In this document: piece after piece, positions 28,939-38,007 of the stretch | Position numbering within the stretch: position 1 is the first letter of the stretch | How the letters are laid out: each line of letters opens with the position of its first letter | From: Halarcobacter sp. | GTDB lineage: Bacteria; Campylobacterota; Campylobacteria; Campylobacterales; Arcobacteraceae | Assembly: GCF_963675975.1 (NCBI RefSeq) | Contig: NZ_OY780939.1 | Location: forward strand, 2,914,001 to 2,978,000 | Direction: 5' to 3' | DNA: 64,000 nucleotides | The notes under the pieces: model-generated | Database searches by the model: none | Told to the model about the DNA's origin: nothing | The model's input: only the letters and a program-made list of their open reading frames with translations | Position numbers and translations under genes: made by a program

Positions 28939-30009
28939 AACAGATTTTATATCAAATGCTAAAGTTTGTTCTTTAAGTGTATTTAGAAACTTGTCAATAT
29001 TTTCTTCTTTAAGTAAATAATTGTTTTTTGACATTTGTTTTAACATAAGTAAATTGATTTTTTCAGAATAATGTGTTAAATCTTTATAATTTGACAAATT
29101 GTGTGTTATATCTTTTTCAATTTGAAAATCAAATATTTTTATATTATTGTAATTTTTTAATCTATTGAAAATATATTTTTTAAAATCTAAATGGATACTC
29201 AAATAATCTGACATTTCCATAATTTTAAATTGTCCTATGGAATATGGAGGGAAAAAAAGATAAAAGTTTTTATCTGTATTATTTTGTATAAGGGGTAAAA
29301 AAACATTATCAAATCTATCTTTTAGAACATCTAGGGAATATAGATTTTTAGAAACTTTTTTGTTTGTTTTTAAATATGCAAATTGTAATTGGGTATTGTA
29401 ATTCTTTTTTGTAAAACTCATATTGTATTCTTCTTGCCAAGAATATAACTTATTTAGATTATCAGAAACTTTATTTTTATCATAAGGATTAAGTAAAGAC
29501 TTGTAAGAGTTTTTTAGAACATTAAAATTTAATAAATAGGTAAAATCATTGAAGAAATTATCATCATAAAGATATTCAGGAAAATCCTTATTTTTTTCAA
29601 CAGGCTGTGATAAAAAACTAAATGCATATATATCTAAACCAAAAAGTATATTTTTTAATTTTTTATTATTTGATATTGCTGTTTCGAGTGTTTTTACCTC
29701 TTCGTGTATTTTTCCACCTCTTGTTGCAAGCTTTAATACTTTATTAAAACCTAAATAGTTTTCAATATCCTTTGCATAAAAATTTTCTACCATTGATGAT
29801 CCAATTAAAACAGAATCATAATCATAGTTTTTTGCAAGTCCAGCATTTAAATACCTTGGTTTATCATCTAAAAAAGTATAAAGTGTAGCTTTTCTATATT
29901 GTTGAAATGGGTCAATTATATAATTAAATAATATTACAAGAAATAGAACCAATAAGGAAACAAATATAAGTAAAAATGCCCATTTTTTATTATTTATTTT
30001 TTTCGTCAT
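28924..30009 (-). CDS. Divergent SGNH-like protein of the MBOAT acylation cluster
   Basis: About 361 residues from the ATG at 30007-30009; the frame runs further upstream but that part lies within the preceding gene. A single N-terminal membrane helix (WAFLLIFVSLLVLFLVILFNYI) is followed by a periplasmic domain with DSVLIGSSMVENF (a GSS block I, as in DltD-type proteins) and, near the C-terminus, KDLTHYSEKIN (a D-x-x-H-like block). It is the last gene of the MBOAT operon, overlapping the AlgJ-like gene by 20 bases. A partner role in O-acylation is inferred. Confidence 0.6.
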   Translation of the reverse strand: MTKKINNKKWAFLLIFVSLLVLFLVILFNYIIDPFQQYRKATLYTFLDDKPRYLNAGLAKNYDYDSVLIGSSMVENFYAKDIENYLGFNKVLKLATRGGKIHEEVKTLETAISNNKKLKNILFGLDIYAFSFLSQPVEKNKDFPEYLYDDNFFNDFTYLLNFNVLKNSYKSLLNPYDKNKVSDNLNKLYSWQEEYNMSFTKKNYNTQLQFAYLKTNKKVSKNLYSLDVLKDRFDNVFLPLIQNNTDKNFYLFFPPYSIGQFKIMEMSDYLSIHLDFKKYIFNRLKNYNNIKIFDFQIEKDITHNLSNYKDLTHYSEKINLLMLKQMSKNNYLLKEENIDKFLNTLKEQTLAFDIKSVLDGK

Positions 30010-31114
30010 CAACCCTAATCTCTTTTTTAAAATTAAAATCACTAAAAATAATATCAGAAGCTTTATATGACCAATGGGTATCATCTGGATAATATAAATC
30101 TTTTACTCCATCTTCCAATGCTTTACTCAATATATTTTTTGTATCTATAAAAATATATTTTTTAGGTAATTTTCTTAAGTTTTCAAAAAATACACTATTG
30201 GGAAGATTATTATCTTTTATATATTTAGAATACAAATTATATTTATCCGCAGCAGGCATAAAAATTAAAGTTATACCTTTTTTTTCTAGAATCTCTGCTA
30301 GTTTGTTAAAATTATCATTAAGTTTCTCTATGTTTTTCATTGTAGCTTTATAAAGTACATCAATATCTTCTTTGAAAAATAGTAATGAATTTTGATCTTT
30401 TGAGGTAAAAAAATCTTTTTTTAATTCTTTTTTATAACATTTTGTATTAAAAGCTCTATCATCAAAGTTATATAAAATATTATTCTTAACAGCTTTAAAG
30501 TTTTGATTATTTATAAATTTTATATTTTCATCTTTTCCTAAATAAGGGTTGCTAAGTCTATTAAATTCATTTATAGTTGAATCAAGTGGACGAGTTATAT
30601 TAAAGTCTATATTATTTGCAAATCTTCCAATGGAAAATCTTTCTACTGATTCTATTAATATATATTTAGGATTTATTTGTTCAATCAATCCATTATTTGT
30701 AAGGGCTGTAATTGTTTCAATATAATTTAAACCAGAAAGTTGATTTAAGTTTAATACTGAAAAATTGTTATAAGTAGCTATATAGTCTTGATAAAAAGGA
30801 TTAGTTCCTTGAGTTGCTGCATTTGAAAAAGAGTCTCCAATTGTTATCATATCAACATTTTGTTTTGTTTTATACCAAGTTACAAAATTTATATGTTCCT
30901 TAGGAAGATTAACACTTTTAGCAGATGGATAAGCTTGTCTAGGGAAAGAGCTATTAGCATATAAAGACATTCTACCTAAATCACCTGTATATATATCATC
31001 ATGAACTAATAAAACATGACTAGTATACTTTATCCATGCAAAATAGTGAAAGCCTATTGTTAATAATAAAAGAACAACAAAACCAAGTACAAATTTTTTA
31101 TATTTATTAATCAA
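29990..31114 (-). CDS. AlgJ/AlgX-like SGNH acetyltransferase, copy 1
   Basis: 374 residues: N-terminal signal-anchor (FVLGFVVLLLLTIGFHYFAW), then GDSFSNAATQG (block I serine) and, near residue 345, DDTHWSYKAS (the DxH pair used by AlgX/AlgJ). It begins with TTG at 31112-31114, which is nested in the last codons of copy 2. It is closely similar to copies 2 and 3 across its length (YQDYIATYN, ILIESVERF, FFTSKDQNSLLF). Such periplasmic proteins receive acyl groups from an MBOAT partner and place them on polysaccharides. Confidence 0.78.
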   Translation of the reverse strand: MINKYKKFVLGFVVLLLLTIGFHYFAWIKYTSHVLLVHDDIYTGDLGRMSLYANSSFPRQAYPSAKSVNLPKEHINFVTWYKTKQNVDMITIGDSFSNAATQGTNPFYQDYIATYNNFSVLNLNQLSGLNYIETITALTNNGLIEQINPKYILIESVERFSIGRFANNIDFNITRPLDSTINEFNRLSNPYLGKDENIKFINNQNFKAVKNNILYNFDDRAFNTKCYKKELKKDFFTSKDQNSLLFFKEDIDVLYKATMKNIEKLNDNFNKLAEILEKKGITLIFMPAADKYNLYSKYIKDNNLPNSVFFENLRKLPKKYIFIDTKNILSKALEDGVKDLYYPDDTHWSYKASDIIFSDFNFKKEIRVDDEKNK

Positions 31115-32219
31115 ATTTAACCTTTTTAAAAATTAATTCACTTGCCTTATATGACCAGTGTGTATCATCTGAATAGAATATATCTTTTTCACCTTTTTCT
31201 AAAGCTTCTAATAAAATTTTTTTAGTATCTATAAATTCATATTTTTTAGGTAATTTTCTTAAATATTCAAAGAAATTGCTCTTTGGATAAGCATCTTTGT
31301 TAATTAAATATTTAGAATATAAATCGTATTTATCAACAGCAGGCATAAAATAAAGCTTTATACCTTTTTTATTTAAAATTTCTGATAATTTATTGAAATT
31401 ATCATTTAGAATTTTAATTTTTTCTTTTGTTATTAAACTTATATTATCCACATCTTCTTTTAAAAAAAGTAATGAGTTTTGATCTTTTGAAGTAAAAAAA
31501 TCTTTTTTCATTTTTTCAATATATACTCCAGAAATTAAAGATTTATTAGTAAAAGTTAAATAAATATTGTTTCTTATTGCCTTGAAATTGTTTAAATTCA
31601 AAAATGAAAATAAACTATCATCTACAGCTTCTTCGTAACGTAAATTTGTTGATAGTTTTAATAGATTAAAAAGGTTTTCATCCTTTATTTCAAAATCTAA
31701 TTTTTTAGCAAATCTACTTATACCATATCTTTCAACTGATTCTATTAATATATATTTAGGTTTCATTTTATCTAAATATCCCATGTTATTAAGTATCTGA
31801 ACCACTTCTATATAATTATAAGCATCTAAATTTGCACCTTTTACTTTAAATAATCTTGGTATATTTAGTACTTTAATTTCATTAAAAGAAGCAATATAAT
31901 CTTGATAAAATGGATTTAAGCCTTGTGTATCAGCATTTGAAAAAGAGTCACCAATTGTAATCATATCAATCTCTTTTTCATCCCAATTTACTATAGAGGT
32001 GTGTTTGTTTTTTAGATTGATTTTATTGGGATCAAAATAGGAAGGTCTAGGGAAAACACTATCAATCTTATATGATTTTCTTGTTAAGTCTCCTTTGTAT
32101 ACCAACTTATCATTTTGACGAACTTGTTTAGTAAATATGTTCCATACAAAAAAATGGAAAAGTAAAAAAAGAAATATTATTAACAAAAATATTTTTGTAT
32201 AACTTTTATATATTTTCAT
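31107..32219 (-). CDS. AlgJ/AlgX-like SGNH acetyltransferase, copy 2
   Basis: About 370 residues from ATG 32217-32219. I prefer this start over the upstream ATG at 32246 because it begins one base after the stop of the preceding gene and makes the N-terminus line up exactly with the two paralogues (FHFFVW at residues 21-26). Blocks: GDSFSNADTQG, ILIESVERYG, FFTSKDQNSLLFL and DDTHWSYKAS. Signal-anchored, periplasmic. C-terminus KVKFD is the same as in copy 3. Predicted O-acyltransferase of the surface glycan. Confidence 0.78.
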   Translation of the reverse strand: MKIYKSYTKIFLLIIFLFLLFHFFVWNIFTKQVRQNDKLVYKGDLTRKSYKIDSVFPRPSYFDPNKINLKNKHTSIVNWDEKEIDMITIGDSFSNADTQGLNPFYQDYIASFNEIKVLNIPRLFKVKGANLDAYNYIEVVQILNNMGYLDKMKPKYILIESVERYGISRFAKKLDFEIKDENLFNLLKLSTNLRYEEAVDDSLFSFLNLNNFKAIRNNIYLTFTNKSLISGVYIEKMKKDFFTSKDQNSLLFLKEDVDNISLITKEKIKILNDNFNKLSEILNKKGIKLYFMPAVDKYDLYSKYLINKDAYPKSNFFEYLRKLPKKYEFIDTKKILLEALEKGEKDIFYSDDTHWSYKASELIFKKVKFD

Positions 32220-32220
32220 A

Positions 32221-33516
32221 TTATATATGGCTCTCTTTTTTTTCATAATTTGATTGGCTTATAACTACAGATAAAAATAATCCAAATAAAAGCATCATTT
32301 CATAGAAGAAAAACAGATCACAGGCAATAGCTACAAAGGTAAATACTAAACTTGTAATATATGAAATATATTTTATATGTTTATTTTTGATATCTACTTT
32401 AAATATAGAATAAAAAAGCATAACTAAAAGAAAAAGCCCTATTATTCCATTTGAGACTAATATTTCTAAATACATATTATGTAGCCGTCCAAACTTCCAA
32501 AAATCAATTATATTTTTATGTGGATAATTTGTTTCTAATAACCTTTTTTTAACATATTCTTCTTTATTACCCATTCCAACACCATATAATAAATATTTAG
32601 TTTCATAAATATAACTATATGCATTCCAAGATAAAAGTCTATTACCAACACTTGAATTTTTTATCTCTTTATTATAAATAATATTTTTGACATCTTTTAT
32701 TCCAGCATTTATTCTTATGTTAAAGGTATTAATATTGTAATATGCAACTACAAATATAAAAAGAAGTGAACATACAAACAAAATAATCTTTTTAATATTA
32801 TGTTTATAATAAATTAAAAGCAAAGAGCATAGGGTTAAAAACAGAGCAAATTGACCAGTTCGTCCTATTGATATAAAAAGATTAATACTCATTGTTATTA
32901 AAAAAAATATAAAAACACCGTAAATGTATCTATTTTTAATTTGTTTTAGTTTATATATTGATAATAAAATAGCAAAAGCGATATAAACACTATAGGTGAT
33001 ATGACTACCACTTAATTGGAAAGGAACAGGACTAAAGTGGCTACTTTTTGGTATTCCAGTACTCCAAAATTCAAAAAATATCCCATATGAGATAATTTCA
33101 TTAATAAACATTGATATAAGAAAACTATAAATAATCATAGGAATATATTTAGTATTTAATGATGATACAATAATGATTATAGGTAAAATATAAAAATATA
33201 TAAAAGATTTAAAAAAGAAATTTGTATCCCCATATACAGTATTTGGATAACTGTCACTCCATAAATAAGAGAGTAAAATAAAAGAAGACAAAAGTAAAAC
33301 TGATTGAAACACCCTATTTTCTTTTAGAACTTTTATAATCAATTTTAATCTTTCATAATCAAAAGTTAAAATCCACAATAAAAACATAACTTTTACTAAT
33401 TCTTTTGTTATTGTATATTCAAAAGGTATAATAAATGCGTAAAATACAATTAAATAATTTAATAAAAAGTTAATTTTTTCACGTATATTTACTATATTTT
33501 GATTAATACTAATCAA
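32221..33516 (-). CDS. O-antigen polymerase/ligase-like membrane protein (Wzy/WaaL)
   Basis: 431 residues, about ten or more membrane segments and a large soluble loop (about 265-330) between them, the layout of Wzy/WaaL. GNRLLSWNAYSYIYETKYLLYG and RLHNMYLEILVSNGIIGLFLL match the O-antigen ligase block (H in RLHN is the usual conserved histidine). Because the export is ABC-type, a ligase role on lipid A-core is more likely than a polymerase role, but either fits. It starts at TTG 33514-33516, preceded by AAGG, and lies between AlgJ-like copies 2 and 3. Confidence 0.75.
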   Translation of the reverse strand: MISINQNIVNIREKINFLLNYLIVFYAFIIPFEYTITKELVKVMFLLWILTFDYERLKLIIKVLKENRVFQSVLLLSSFILLSYLWSDSYPNTVYGDTNFFFKSFIYFYILPIIIIVSSLNTKYIPMIIYSFLISMFINEIISYGIFFEFWSTGIPKSSHFSPVPFQLSGSHITYSVYIAFAILLSIYKLKQIKNRYIYGVFIFFLITMSINLFISIGRTGQFALFLTLCSLLLIYYKHNIKKIILFVCSLLFIFVVAYYNINTFNIRINAGIKDVKNIIYNKEIKNSSVGNRLLSWNAYSYIYETKYLLYGVGMGNKEEYVKKRLLETNYPHKNIIDFWKFGRLHNMYLEILVSNGIIGLFLLVMLFYSIFKVDIKNKHIKYISYITSLVFTFVAIACDLFFFYEMMLLFGLFLSVVISQSNYEKKESHI

Positions 33517-34585
33517 ATTTTACCTTTTCAAATATGGTTCTACTTGCATTAAAAGACCAGTGAGTATCATCTGAATAAAAGATATCTTTTTTACCTTTTT
33601 CTAACTCTTCTAATAAGATTTTTTTTGTATCAATAAAAATATACTCTTTAGGTAAATCTCTTAAATACTCAAAAAATGTGCTTTTAGGATATTTATTATC
33701 AATAATATATTTTGAATATAAATTATATTTATCAACTGCTGGCATAAAATATAGTTTTATATTTTTTGTTTTTAAAAGTTTAGCAACTTTATTTATATTT
33801 TCATTCATAAGCTCTACATTTTTTTTAGTTGCCATATGTAGTCTTTTTAAATCATCTTTATAAGCTAAAAGTATATTGGAATCTTTTACTGAAAAAAACT
33901 CTTTAGTTAATTTTAACCTATATACATTTGATGAATATGCATTATCTTTAAAATTATAAAGGATGTTATACTTTAATGCATTTACATTAAGATTTGATAT
34001 AAAACTGTTTATATTCTCTTTTGCTAAAGGACCACCTTGAAATTGATTTTTTGAATTATCCAATTTATTTTTAATCTCTTCATTTGATAAAGATAAAGTT
34101 AAATCAGTCTTCATTGTAAATCTTCTTATTGCTTCCCTTTCAACTGATTCAATTAAAACATAATCTACTTTTATTTTGTCAAAAAAACCATTATTGTAAA
34201 GGGCGATAATACTATTTAAATAGTTGTCATTTTTAGTTAATTGTTTTAAATTTAATACTCGAAAATCATTATATGAAGCGATATAATCTTGGTAATAAGT
34301 GTTTTTACCTGCTCCTCCACCATTTGAAAAAGAATCGCCTAAAGTAATTAGATCTGTATCTTTCCAATCCCATTCATGTGATTCCATATGTTTTTTAGGT
34401 AAAGTAACTTCTGAGACTCTAGGGAATAAACTATCTTTTAAATAAGACATTCTTCCTAAATCGCCTACATTATAGTTTTCAGGAAAAACATATTTTGTAT
34501 AGATATTCCAAACAGTAAAGTGAAATAATATTAATAATACTAAAATCCCTATAAATCTATATGTAAACTTTCTATAATTAATCAA
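33509..34585 (-). CDS. AlgJ/AlgX-like SGNH acetyltransferase, copy 3
   Basis: 358 residues: signal-anchor (FIGILVLLILFHFTVW), GDSFSNGGGAG, YQDYIASYN, YVLIESVERE, FFSVKDSNILLAY and DDTHWSFNAS. Starts with TTG at 34583-34585 behind AGGA, 8 bases after the MBOAT stop, and ends in VKFD, with the next gene's TTG inside its final codons. Paralogue of the two AlgJ-like genes further downstream, separated from them by the Wzy/WaaL-like gene. Predicted periplasmic O-acyltransferase. Confidence 0.78.
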   Translation of the reverse strand: MINYRKFTYRFIGILVLLILFHFTVWNIYTKYVFPENYNVGDLGRMSYLKDSLFPRVSEVTLPKKHMESHEWDWKDTDLITLGDSFSNGGGAGKNTYYQDYIASYNDFRVLNLKQLTKNDNYLNSIIALYNNGFFDKIKVDYVLIESVEREAIRRFTMKTDLTLSLSNEEIKNKLDNSKNQFQGGPLAKENINSFISNLNVNALKYNILYNFKDNAYSSNVYRLKLTKEFFSVKDSNILLAYKDDLKRLHMATKKNVELMNENINKVAKLLKTKNIKLYFMPAVDKYNLYSKYIIDNKYPKSTFFEYLRDLPKEYIFIDTKKILLEELEKGKKDIFYSDDTHWSFNASRTIFEKVKFD

Positions 34586-34593
34586 AATAATTC

Positions 34594-36051
34594 CTAGAAA
34601 TTGAAATATAAGAACTCAGATAATTTATTCATATTTGAAACTGTGTAACAAATCAAAATAACACTATAAATTAGATACCAGATATTTGGTTTAAATGTAT
34701 CTTTTAACTGCATTGCATTTTTCATAAATACTGTAATAATAAAAGCAACAGCAATCCAAGTAAAACTCTTATTGCCATCTATATGAATTAGCCATTGTCC
34801 AAACTCTACTCCATGCTCTTTTAAAAACTCTAACTTCTGAGCATATTTATCTGACATTACTATTCCATTTAAACCTACCATACCTTTTAACACTTTTACT
34901 GCATCTTCCCAGCTTAATGCTCTAAAGAACACCCATGTTATATTTATGAAGTTAAAGGTAATAAACCAGGCTAGGTATTTATTCATATTAAAGCCAAAGT
35001 CTTTCCAGATTCTATGTGTTACTAAAGCTATACCATGCAAGGCTCCCCAAGCTATAAATGTCCATCCTGCTCCATGCCAAAACCCTGACACTACTGCTAC
35101 TGTAAACAGGTTTGTATATCCTCTTATATTTCCTTTTCTATTTCCACCCAATGGGATATAGATATAATCTCTCATAAATCTTCCTAAAGTTACATGCCAT
35201 CTTCTCCAGAAGTCTTGTATATCCAAAGATTTATATGGTGAGTTAAAGTTTATTGGAAGTTTTATATTAAACAGCAGTGCTGCTCCCACTGCCATATCAC
35301 AGTATCCACTAAAGTCAAAGTACAATTGGAAGGTATAAGAAAGTGATGTTGCCCATGCTTCAAACAGTTCTAATGTTACAGCGTTATCAAATCCTGCTGT
35401 TGCCCAGATTGCAAATTGGTCTGCTATTATTACTTTTTTAAACAATCCTATTGAGAATATAAACAATCCCATTGCTATATGTTTATAATTTTTTACCAGA
35501 TTCCATCTACTTGCAAACTGTGGCATCATCTCTTTATGGTGTACAATTGGTCCTGCTATTAATTGGGGAAAAAATGTTACAAACAGTGCGTAGTTTAGAA
35601 AATCATATTCACTTGTCTCTCCTCTATAGCTATCTACTAGGTATGCTATTTGTTGGAAGGTAAAGAAAGAGATTGCTAATGGCAAGGCTAGGTGTAGTAG
35701 TTCTACACTTCCATTTGTTACCATATTTATATTATTTATAAAAAAGTCTGCGTATTTAAAGTATCCTAGTAAAGCTAGGTTTGCTATTACTCCTATTGTT
35801 AGTAAGGTCTTCTTTGTTATTTTTATCTTTTTAAAGTTCTCATTTAAGGAGTTCCCTATTACATAGTTAAACAGCATTGAGCTTAATATTAAGGGCAAAT
35901 ATATTGGATTCCACCAGCTATAGAAAAACAAACTCGCGAATACTAGAAACCCTTTTGCTCCTACTACTAGTCTTTTACTTAGCAAAAAGTAATATACAAA
36001 AAACGTGATTGGCATAAATACAAATATAAACTCGTAACTGTTGAATAACAT
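34594..36051 (-). CDS. MBOAT-family membrane O-acyltransferase (AlgI-like)
   Basis: 485 residues, about ten membrane segments. Conserved MBOAT features: FVFMPITFFVYYFLL start, YFKYADFF, AGPIVHHKEMMPQF, FDFSGYCDMAVGAA, FWRRWHVTLGRFMRDYIYIPL and FWHGAGWTFIAWGALHG with the invariant histidine. It moves acyl (usually acetyl) groups across the inner membrane to periplasmic SGNH partners. It is the first gene of a six-gene minus-strand operon with three AlgJ-like genes, which defines the operon as a glycan O-acylation unit. Confidence 0.93.
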   Translation of the reverse strand: MLFNSYEFIFVFMPITFFVYYFLLSKRLVVGAKGFLVFASLFFYSWWNPIYLPLILSSMLFNYVIGNSLNENFKKIKITKKTLLTIGVIANLALLGYFKYADFFINNINMVTNGSVELLHLALPLAISFFTFQQIAYLVDSYRGETSEYDFLNYALFVTFFPQLIAGPIVHHKEMMPQFASRWNLVKNYKHIAMGLFIFSIGLFKKVIIADQFAIWATAGFDNAVTLELFEAWATSLSYTFQLYFDFSGYCDMAVGAALLFNIKLPINFNSPYKSLDIQDFWRRWHVTLGRFMRDYIYIPLGGNRKGNIRGYTNLFTVAVVSGFWHGAGWTFIAWGALHGIALVTHRIWKDFGFNMNKYLAWFITFNFINITWVFFRALSWEDAVKVLKGMVGLNGIVMSDKYAQKLEFLKEHGVEFGQWLIHIDGNKSFTWIAVAFIITVFMKNAMQLKDTFKPNIWYLIYSVILICYTVSNMNKLSEFLYFNF

Positions 36052-36057
36052 ATAAAA

Positions 36058-36122
36058 TGTCCTTATGAAAATTAGGACAATATTATATTAAAAAAAATAT
36101 TTAAATCACATAAAAATCACAT
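36058..36122 (-). promoter_or_regulatory. MBOAT operon promoter with 11-bp-spaced direct repeats and RBS hairpin
   Basis: On the minus strand the region holds two copies of ATGTGATTT (36114-36122 and 36103-36111) whose starts are 11 bases apart, then TATAAT at 36082-36087, then TGTCCT (36074-36079) able to pair with AGGACA (36058-36063), the latter containing the AAGGA ribosome site of the MBOAT gene. The 11-base phase is typical of OmpR-type sites. The -10 box sits so close to the hairpin that the upstream arm may be only partly transcribed. Confidence 0.45.
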
Positions 36123-36127
36123 ATTTG

Positions 36128-37015
36128 CTATTTTGAATAAATCCCTAAATAAATATCTTTCCAACGTCTATGTTGCCAAAACCAATCATCAGGTTTTTCT
36201 AAAATTTGATTAGACATAGCATCAGCTTGCAGTTGAGTGATTTTATTAATATCATTATCATACTTTAAAGGGTCAATTGCTTCACAAAATTTAATTGTAT
36301 ATTTTCTAAAATCATCTTTTATAAAAAAAACTGGAATAATTAAAGCTTCTGTTTTTATAGCAATTCTTGTAGAAGAATCAGTTTGTATCGCATCATGACC
36401 TAAAAATTTAATCTTTTCACCTCTATTAACTGGTACATGTTGGTCTATTGCTAAACCAATTATTCTTCCATTTTTTAAAGCTTTGATTAAACCTTTTGCT
36501 GAACCTTTTTTATCTAGCATTTCACTATTGTGACTCTCTCTTGATTTCCTTAAATCATCATTTAAGTACTTATTATTTAAAGGTCTTCCAACCATTGTAG
36601 TTGGAGCATATTTTAAAGATATATATGAAGTTATATATTCCCAGTTACCATAATGTGCCGATATTAAGATAATATTTTTATTATCTTTTAATGCCTCAGT
36701 TATTATATTTTCATTTTCAAGTGTGATTTTCTTTTCTAACTCTTCTAGTTCAAGATTATTGTTTTCTATTTGTTCATAAAGATTATAAATCAAATTAAAA
36801 TAAGAGTTTTTTATAATCTCTTCTTTTCTCTCTTCAGAAATATTATTTTCATATACTAAATCTAAATTGATTTTTGCGTATTTTCTGTGTTTTTTATCTA
36901 ATATATAAGCTAACTTTGCTAAAAGATTCAAAATGATTTTCATAAAACCTTTTGGTAAAAATAATACAAATCCTCTAAACAACTTATATAAAATATATAT
37001 TAAGTAGTCTTTCAA
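36128..37015 (-). CDS. lpxL: Lipid A acyltransferase (LpxL/HtrB family)
   Basis: 295 residues. The acyltransferase motif HX4E is in LISAHYGNWEYI, followed by TTMVGRPLNN, RIIGLAIDQHVP and the C-terminal PDDWFWQHRRWKD, all typical of lauroyl/myristoyl transferases. Adds a secondary acyl chain to Kdo2-lipid IVA at the inner membrane. It starts at TTG 37013-37015, which overlaps the TGA of waaC; the family's N-terminus (YLIYILYKLF) begins right there and no ATG is available. lpxL next to waaC is a conserved Campylobacterota arrangement. Confidence 0.92.
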   Translation of the reverse strand: MKDYLIYILYKLFRGFVLFLPKGFMKIILNLLAKLAYILDKKHRKYAKINLDLVYENNISEERKEEIIKNSYFNLIYNLYEQIENNNLELEELEKKITLENENIITEALKDNKNIILISAHYGNWEYITSYISLKYAPTTMVGRPLNNKYLNDDLRKSRESHNSEMLDKKGSAKGLIKALKNGRIIGLAIDQHVPVNRGEKIKFLGHDAIQTDSSTRIAIKTEALIIPVFFIKDDFRKYTIKFCEAIDPLKYDNDINKITQLQADAMSNQILEKPDDWFWQHRRWKDIYLGIYSK

Positions 37016-38007
37016 TTTAAAAGTTTCCTTGCCATCTCAATAATGATCTCTTCATCAATCTCTTTAATAGAAAAATCATTTTTGTCTAATTTATAGTGAT
37101 TTACTTTAGATGATGATTTTACCACTTTATTTATTGATGTTTGATAAACTCTATTTATTGGGGTTGGTCCAAAAATAGTAATTGAGGGTTTACACAAAGC
37201 CCAAGCCATATGTGTAGGACCTGTATCATTACCTATCAAAAGGTCACACTTTGAAATAAGTGCTTTTAAACTGTTTAGGTTGATTTTTGGCATTGCTTTT
37301 ATATATTTGCTGTTTTCTTCAAGCCATAGAGCTTTTTCTTTTTCCTCTTCATTTCCCCAAACTATTAAACAATTGTTTTTTAAACTATTAGCAATATTTA
37401 AAAACTTCTCTTTAGGGTAGTTTCTACTCTCCCAAGTTGAACCTATAACAAAAATGATATTTTTTTCATTCTCTTTTAAATACTCATAAATAATCTTATC
37501 TTCATCTTTATAATATAAAAATGGTTTCATATCTAGAATATCAGCTTCTAATATCTCAAAGCCTAAAGGTTTTGATAAAACTTTTGCGTTTCTATCTATA
37601 GTATTTTCATCATAAGCAATAGAAACTTTCTTTTTATAAAAATAAGATGCTGCTTTTTCCCTAATAGAGTTTTTACTAAAGCCTGCAACTTTTTTCCCTA
37701 GAAGCTTTGCTACTATTGCTGATTTTATTAATCCTTGGGCATCTATTACTAAATCATATGTTTTTTTAGAATATCTTTTTACTTGTTTAATTTGAGAAAG
37801 AAGTTGTTTTTTATCTTTTTTAATTGCTTTTAGATTTAAAGAGTATATATTGTCTATATCTGGATTGTTTTCTAAAACTTGAAAAAAAGCTTTTTCGACA
37901 AACCAGTCTATTTCTATATTTGGATTATGTTTTTTAATAAACTGCAAGGCAACCATAGCATGAACTATGTCTCCCATTGCAGAAAGTTTAACTATTGCAA
38001 TCTTCAT
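37012..38007 (-). CDS. waaC: ADP-heptose:LPS heptosyltransferase I
   Basis: 331-residue GT9 enzyme: IAIVKLSAMGDIVHAMVAL start (the WaaC version), IDWFVEKAF, DLVIDAQGLIKSAIVAKLLG, NIIFVIGSTWESRNYPKE and IGNDTGPTHMAWAL with the ADP-heptose motif. Adds the first heptose to Kdo. It overlaps the ppx gene by 20 bases and lpxL by 4. Together with waaF it brackets the 22-kb polysaccharide and acylation region. Confidence 0.94.
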   Translation of the reverse strand: MKIAIVKLSAMGDIVHAMVALQFIKKHNPNIEIDWFVEKAFFQVLENNPDIDNIYSLNLKAIKKDKKQLLSQIKQVKRYSKKTYDLVIDAQGLIKSAIVAKLLGKKVAGFSKNSIREKAASYFYKKKVSIAYDENTIDRNAKVLSKPLGFEILEADILDMKPFLYYKDEDKIIYEYLKENEKNIIFVIGSTWESRNYPKEKFLNIANSLKNNCLIVWGNEEEKEKALWLEENSKYIKAMPKINLNSLKALISKCDLLIGNDTGPTHMAWALCKPSITIFGPTPINRVYQTSINKVVKSSSKVNHYKLDKNDFSIKEIDEEIIIEMARKLLN

